NCBI GenBank assembly: GCA_014925825.1
Contig: JACGCK010000049.1
Coordinates: 1 to 64,000, forward strand
From: Pholiota molesta
Lineage: Eukaryota; Basidiomycota; Agaricomycetes; Agaricales; Strophariaceae
Length of the DNA stretch: 64,000 nt
Direction: 5' to 3'
The notes below the pieces were generated by a model. That model saw nothing but the letters and a program-made list of their open reading frames with translations. It did not search any database and was not told the DNA's origin. Below are positions 59,237-64,000 of the stretch, piece after piece; position 1 is the stretch's first letter; the number at the start of each line of letters is the position of its first letter. The position numbers and the translations under genes are program-made.

Positions 59237-60747
59237 TCAAACTCGCAAGGCGTTCAGATTTGTGCCTGGAGAACAAAAGTCCAGATAGTATCGATGTGCT
59301 ATTTCAGGTATCCATGATGCGCTTGCTTCCGAGTAGCACCATTGGATAGAGTCGAAGAAAGAGCAATACCGCAAAGCTGGAAAATGTGGGGCAAGCACAT
59401 TCGAAATCAATAGGTGTTGTTCTCGTGGACCGAACGTTCCCACGCCATCCAAAGTTAAATCTCAAAGCTCGTAGTCCAGAAAGGCGAGGCCACACGCTTG
59501 TGATCTTCTCAATTATCTGCCAATACAAGTAAGCATTTACGCAGTGTTGAAAAATGAAGGATACCAACCCTCACTGGGCTTAAGCCAGTCCCAGATACTG
59601 TCAACTCCAAAGACTGCAAGTCAGGAAGGTGTTGCCAGAGTATAACATCTTCATGATTATCAATCGCAATGCCTAAATGAAAGATAGGCGGGGAAGATTT
59701 CAGAAGAGCTTCGATATCGCGTGAATTAATGGATCCTATGTGCTGATTCCAACTGTTACAACTGTTGATGGCAATAGACGATAGAGGCCGTTTAAAGCGA
59801 AAAATTTGACCAAAGACAGAGGAGCTTCTATAGCGGATAAAAGTGGGAGGGAACTAGAAGGTTGTTGAATATGAGAGAGATCGAGGTCAGAAGGATCATG
59901 TCGTCTGATGTGAAGACTTTTCAGCGCCGGGGCTCTTGAAAGAAGAGCTTCCAATTCAGATGCACCGTCCAATTGGAAAACATCAAGTTTTTCAAGTGGA
60001 ATGATGCTGTGATGTCGTGAAAATAGGGAGGGGATGCACGCGGCCGTGATGGTAAGGTGTAAGATAGTATTGAGGTTGATAGAGCGAACCAACTCTTCAG
60101 ACATTGCAGGTCGAAAATGGCAGGATCTGAGTTTGAGCAAACTGAGGCTCTTCAAGTGCTTGGGCTTGACGTTAGCAGCAATATCGGATTGGTAGACGTT
60201 CAGCGTGGACAGATTTCGCATCTTTCCGATAGCTTTTAGAAGACCTTTGGATATTGTCGTGAGGGTCAAGGTCAGCTCCTGGATATTGGGCATGTAGGCT
60301 AGAGCATCAATATATAGAGCCAAAAATTCAGCGCATATCCATTCGTTCTGGTCATCCATGGCCATGACATGAATTCGCATTTTTTGACACACTGTGCCAT
60401 GGCTCGTGCAGTTCGACTGCCTCTGAGGATACTGCGACAGAATGAATTTTCCGACCTTGAAGGCGGTGAACTGCGGTTGCCACTTTTACTGTCAAAACAG
60501 ATATTTTCGAAAATCCAGGAAGAACAGTGGCAGAGAAGAATCGACAGACGAGAGCGAGGTTGCACAAGTCGTGTTTGGCGGGTGGATAGTCGTTCAGGTT
60601 TTCCGTTGGTGGGGGCCGAATGTACGCGAAAATCTCGTGGTATATTTCATTGGTATAGGTGATAGAGTTGTTCCATTAAATTGTCGGACAGGGCCTGAGT
60701 GGAATATGGATGGGTACCGGGTTTATGGTAAGGCTTGTAGTTTGCAT
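59237..60747 (-). CDS. F-box/LRR protein
   Basis: F-box protein of the large agaric family, expected to bring substrates to an SCF ubiquitin ligase. Near 60680 the coding strand reads NEIYHEIFAYIRPPPTENLN (F-box core; one more A would give PNEIYHEI), then CNLALVCRFFSATVLPGFSK. A frame change near 60400 leads to MRIHVMAMDDQNEWICAEFL, YMPNIQELTLTLTTISKGLL, RNLSTLNVYQSDIAANVKPK, HLKSLSLLKLRSCHFRPAMS and ALKSLHIRRHDPSDLDLSHI, a series of LRR-like units. Then HLPDLQSLELTVSGTGLSPV, intron, RLSGLRALRF, another frame change near 59450, and FGPREQHLLISNVLAPHFPA to the stop at 59237. The first exon and start are uncertain. Target unknown. Confidence 0.65.
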
Positions 60748-62559
60748 GATGAAGAACATGTTCACAAAAGATGACTACGTACTGGACCAATCCAATTGCA
60801 ACATGGTATCAGCTGAAACGCCCAGTTTTGGAGTCCAATTTCCGAATGAGTAAAGTATGTAGTTGGCGCTCTTTTCGTTAACCAAACAGTGATGTCGTCG
60901 AAGTCGAAACTAAGCGATAATTCAAGAGCAAGTCCTATCCGGAGTCCAGACGACGTCCACTGTGGCCAAACTGCCTGAGCCACTTCGCGTCAAGTTCGTG
61001 TTCAAAACGTAAAAGTCATTTGAAAGGCTCTTAGCTGTGACGTGTGACATAAAACCTGTTGTAACCACGTGTTGCAATTTTCGGCGCGATGCCGGGCGCC
61101 AAACGATGCTAGGCGCCGGCGTTTTAACAATCCCAGACCCAGGCAGATTACTGATCCCATTTAAGATGAATCACCTAACGTTTAGTGTAATCGCTACCCA
61201 GCCACCTACTATACACTTATACATGATACTAACATCTACTGCCGGGCTATGGGACCGCAATATTTGAACCTTGATTGGTAGGTTGAATTGTCTGTCACTG
61301 GTTAGGATAAAACATATTCTATTGCTTAACTCAAAGTCCTTGGTTAAGATAAAAGAAAACGATAGCGCATGAAGTTTTTTGTCCTTACTCATGGCTAATC
61401 CAAAAACTATAAAACCCGAGGTTGCCTCAGGCTCCGGACATCTGCCTAGATCCAATGGAGAGTCAGGAATCTACGATTTAAATTCATCATTCAATGTTTA
61501 AGCTCGGACCTTCTCATACTGTATAGGTCCACAATTTTGATTCAGATGAGTGTCTGGTATTATGTTCACAGTTCAAGTTGTGCGACCTCGTCTAATAATA
61601 GGATGTGTCCGCAGGTGAGGCCAATACTGTTATCGATTCCTCATTAAACATCTGATGTGCCTATAATAGCTTCTATAGCTAGTAGTGCAAGCATCTCTAC
61701 CACTTTCAGCCACCTCGCATAAATATCAAAGTACGCTTCATTGGGAATCCAGGAGGCATCATTATTCATATCGATTATCTTGAAACAGCCAGCTATATAC
61801 AGCTTCCAAGACTGAAGGTTATCCCAACTTCACCTATCCAACTACAGGCAACTATGAGACAAGAAGAGCAGAATCGGCAGACTGAGCCTGAGTGTCGCAA
61901 GTGCGTTGACTGTTGTTCCACAGATCCTTCGGCATTATGGACTAATGTCTTGTGGACTCGAAGGACTGCCGAGGTGAGGAAAAACGTGGAGATGCTGATA
62001 TGATCCAGAGCCGATTGAGTGAGTGCTCTTCTACTCGATTCCAGTCTCTTGATTTCAAAAAACTATACAACTCCGAACTAAATAGCGAATATAGCGATGA
62101 CAATTGGGCCAAGTAAGAGTATATCATCAGTCTTCCACATCTGACTATTTATTCTACAACCCGTAGCTTTACTGAGGCTCGCAGTAGAAACAATCGACCC
62201 ACGGCGGCAGTTGGTGGCCTTGCAGGAGGCGCAGGACAGAGTACTAAGAAATGAATCATCATCGCCTTGCTTGCATCTTGCCTAATGAAATAAGTAGTTC
62301 TTCTCGCATCTCTCCAGCATGCCATTGGTATCTCGTCAGATAAGGTCCCTGTACTACTCGATTAACGACGTCTATATCGATGGTTCTGTGTTTCATGATC
62401 TGCACATTATTCCGGGTCGCCTGTGTTATGTGATCTGCAATAGCTAACGACGGGCGGACAAGGAGTAAATAATTATTTATAGGCGATCCCCAACCACATC
62501 TACCCACATTCCATCCATATGGATAACTTCTTTTGATCTAATCAGCATATGCTCTTGTG
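60748..62559. other. Intergenic, no supported gene
   Basis: Scattered short frames only. An imperfect GC-rich inverted repeat (GCCGGGCGCC at 61091-61100 and GGCGCCGGC at 61112-61120) is present. Confidence 0.4.
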
Positions 62560-63060
62560 TCGCACCAGGGCATTGAGGACCGGATTATCTTCTCATGAGG
62601 TTTTCTGGCGATGAACCTGAAGCTTCTTCGGCAGCAGTCAGATTCTCTGAGAGAATAAGGCTTGCATAAAGTAGCAACGGCGTTTGATACACTCGATTTG
62701 GTCCAGTGGGTCTGGTATCGGAAGTCCGTAATGCAAGAGAGTATCCTATTGGGCAACATTCATGGACATTGGGAACTTTCTGAGTCAAGTTGGAGCACCC
62801 GTGATCTTGATGTGTATCACAGTCGTTGTGCCTATAGATTATAGTATAAACCTTACTTATAACCTATTAATTTATCTCCATAAAACTCCAGGCGATGTGA
62901 AATGGTTGTTCCTGTCTGCGGTGATGGTGATAGAGCTACTTACCAGCAAGATCAGAAACAGCAGTCAAACGGTCACGTTCGTCAAAAGCGCGTTGAAGAG
63001 TGAGCAGCTCGAGCACTTGTCAACCCAATTTTCTTTTTTGTGAGCAAGTCTTCTGCTGGT
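62560..63060 (-). CDS. Coding-like exons, unknown protein
   Basis: Two short minus-strand stretches look like exons: VLELLTLQRAFDERDRLTAV followed by SDLAGK and a GTAAG donor near 62945, and GLPIPDPLDQIECIKRRCYF followed by MQALFSQRI near 62650-62730. They could be the downstream end of the RA-domain gene at the right edge or a separate gene. No kinase motif is seen. Confidence 0.3.
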
Positions 63061-63199
63061 CGACTTCTTCTGCATATGGTGACGGATGTCCATCGTGGGG
63101 CTAGGTCAGTCATGTAACATTATTATCAAACTCCGGCCGATTGCCTCGAGGACTGTGCGGATATTATTGAGCAAACCTGAAACAGGAGGCATTCGACTC

Positions 63200-64000
63200 C
63201 TCGAAATGTACTTACTCGCATATGTAGGCAGATTTCATGGACGCCGGCGAGCTGGCGTGGGCTTGATAACGTATGTATATACATCGTGAGTCTAACCTGG
63301 ATATTGTACAACACTGATATAGAAGAGGATGCTGTTAATTTACAAATGATACTGACGCATTTGATTGTACAGAGTGGGAAGTCGTATACGGTCGTATCGC
63401 GGCGCGAATAAGTCATGGGCTTCTCAAGACCTGGTCGGCCTTTCAGCATAGTAAAATAGAAACAGTCGTGCGAGCTGATTGCGTTCTTCAATTGTAAAAG
63501 CGCAGGCGGCAGGCGTGAGTTTGATGAAATTCGGACAAATGAGCTAAGTGAAGCTTCGTAGTTTTGATCACCACTTGACGTTCCTATCAGCCGTGGCCTT
63601 GATGATTTCTCAGTGGAGTGATCTGTAATCCGGAGAAGCCAATTCACACTCACTGGAAAGCCTTGGCTCGTGAAACTTGAGTCAGATGGTAGAGGTTGGT
63701 TTGGTGACGTTGACACGAAGAATTTGAGGGAACCAGAGGGGTCGCCACTTTCCCGACAATGAGTAAACAGCCGTACATCGCTCATTGCTCCTCCCAACGC
63801 GTACTTTCCTACTTCGGATGGGTAAATTGAGAAATATCCATGTAATCGTTGAGGAATAGAAAGCTATAGTCGCATGTTGATATAAGTCTACCGAGACTTC
63901 GCGCAAGAGAAGCTTACTTTTAGCAGAATATGGCGGCGAATCCAAGTCCCATCCGGAGCCCCAGAGACATCGACTACGCGATACTGTTCGCCATCAGTGC
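63200..64000 (-). CDS. BCK1/MAPKKK-like RA-domain protein, cut by right edge
   Basis: At the right edge the minus strand reads TDGEQYRVVDVSGAPDGTWI and RRHILLK, intron, then FSIYPSEVGKYALGGAMSDV and RLFTHCRESGDPSGSLKFFV. This order resembles the ubiquitin-like RA-type domain in front of the kinase in basidiomycete BCK1/STE11-class MAPKKKs. It continues with a low-complexity Ser/Pro stretch (SPNQPLPSDSSFTSQGFPVS) and then loses recognisable features. The kinase domain that should follow was not found in the next 2 kb, so this may be an RA-only fragment or relative. The N-terminus lies outside the window. Confidence 0.45.

Noticed and set aside
60442..60774. 110-codon plus-strand frame
   Set aside because: It is the antisense shadow of the F-box gene, whose minus-strand reading has clear F-box and LRR sequence.
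61091..61120. GC-rich imperfect inverted repeat (GCCGGGCGCC / GGCGCCGGC) as a terminator or element end
   Set aside because: Arms differ by one base, no flanking direct repeats and no transcript unit ends there.

Overview
The window reads as nuclear DNA of a filamentous basidiomycete, most likely an Agaricomycete mushroom. Genes are compact and cut by many short introns of about 50-70 bp with GT/AG ends. The gene content fits: a MYND finger protein, F-box/LRR protein, fungal GST, several FunK1-type kinases and a BCK1-like RA domain, next to housekeeping genes. No prokaryotic, organellar or viral gene was seen.

Layout. 1-4.2 kb: the 5' part of an aldo-keto reductase (-), a MYND protein (+) and an EthD-like protein (+). 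4.4-12.4 kb: a giant PH-BEACH-WD40 gene (-). 14.6-20.9 kb: an ABCC/YOR1-like transporter (+). 21.0-24.7 kb: two FunK1 kinase loci (-), one split by a 958-bp transposon-like element with a 9-bp target duplication. 24.75-24.94 kb: U2 snRNA (-). 25.3-28.5 kb: a putative mitochondrial protein (+) converging on a mitochondrial dicarboxylate carrier (-). 30.3-38.3 kb: four more FunK1 loci (+); the last two form an inverted copy of the 21-24.5 kb pair. 38.6 kb: an intron-containing tRNA-Arg(ACG).

38.9-64 kb: a probable membrane protein (+), RNase P subunit p30 (-), a secreted protein of unknown role (-), another membrane protein (+), a DOT5/PrxQ-type nuclear peroxiredoxin (-), a PPP1R37-like LRR protein (-), a GST (-), transaldolase (-), an F-box/LRR protein (-) and, cut by the right edge, a BCK1-like RA-domain fragment (-). 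Long stretches at 12.4-14.6, 28.5-30.3, 50.6-52.6, 53.5-56.1 and 60.8-62.5 kb hold no gene I can support.

Two cautions shape the annotation. First, many unrelated conserved genes (transaldolase, p30, peroxiredoxin, ABC transporter, GST, MYND) show single-base frame breaks, most of them repaired by lengthening a short homopolymer by one base. This looks like sequence or assembly error rather than mass pseudogenisation, so frame breaks here should not be read as gene death without read support. Second, the FunK1 loci do show real decay that base errors cannot explain: a transposon insertion, an internal deletion, truncated N-lobes, and a catalytic Asp to Gly change in the only uninterrupted copy. 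The most interesting feature of the window is this FunK1 cluster: inverted, tandemly duplicated, transposon-invaded, with three plus-strand copies preceded by the same 13-bp upstream motif.
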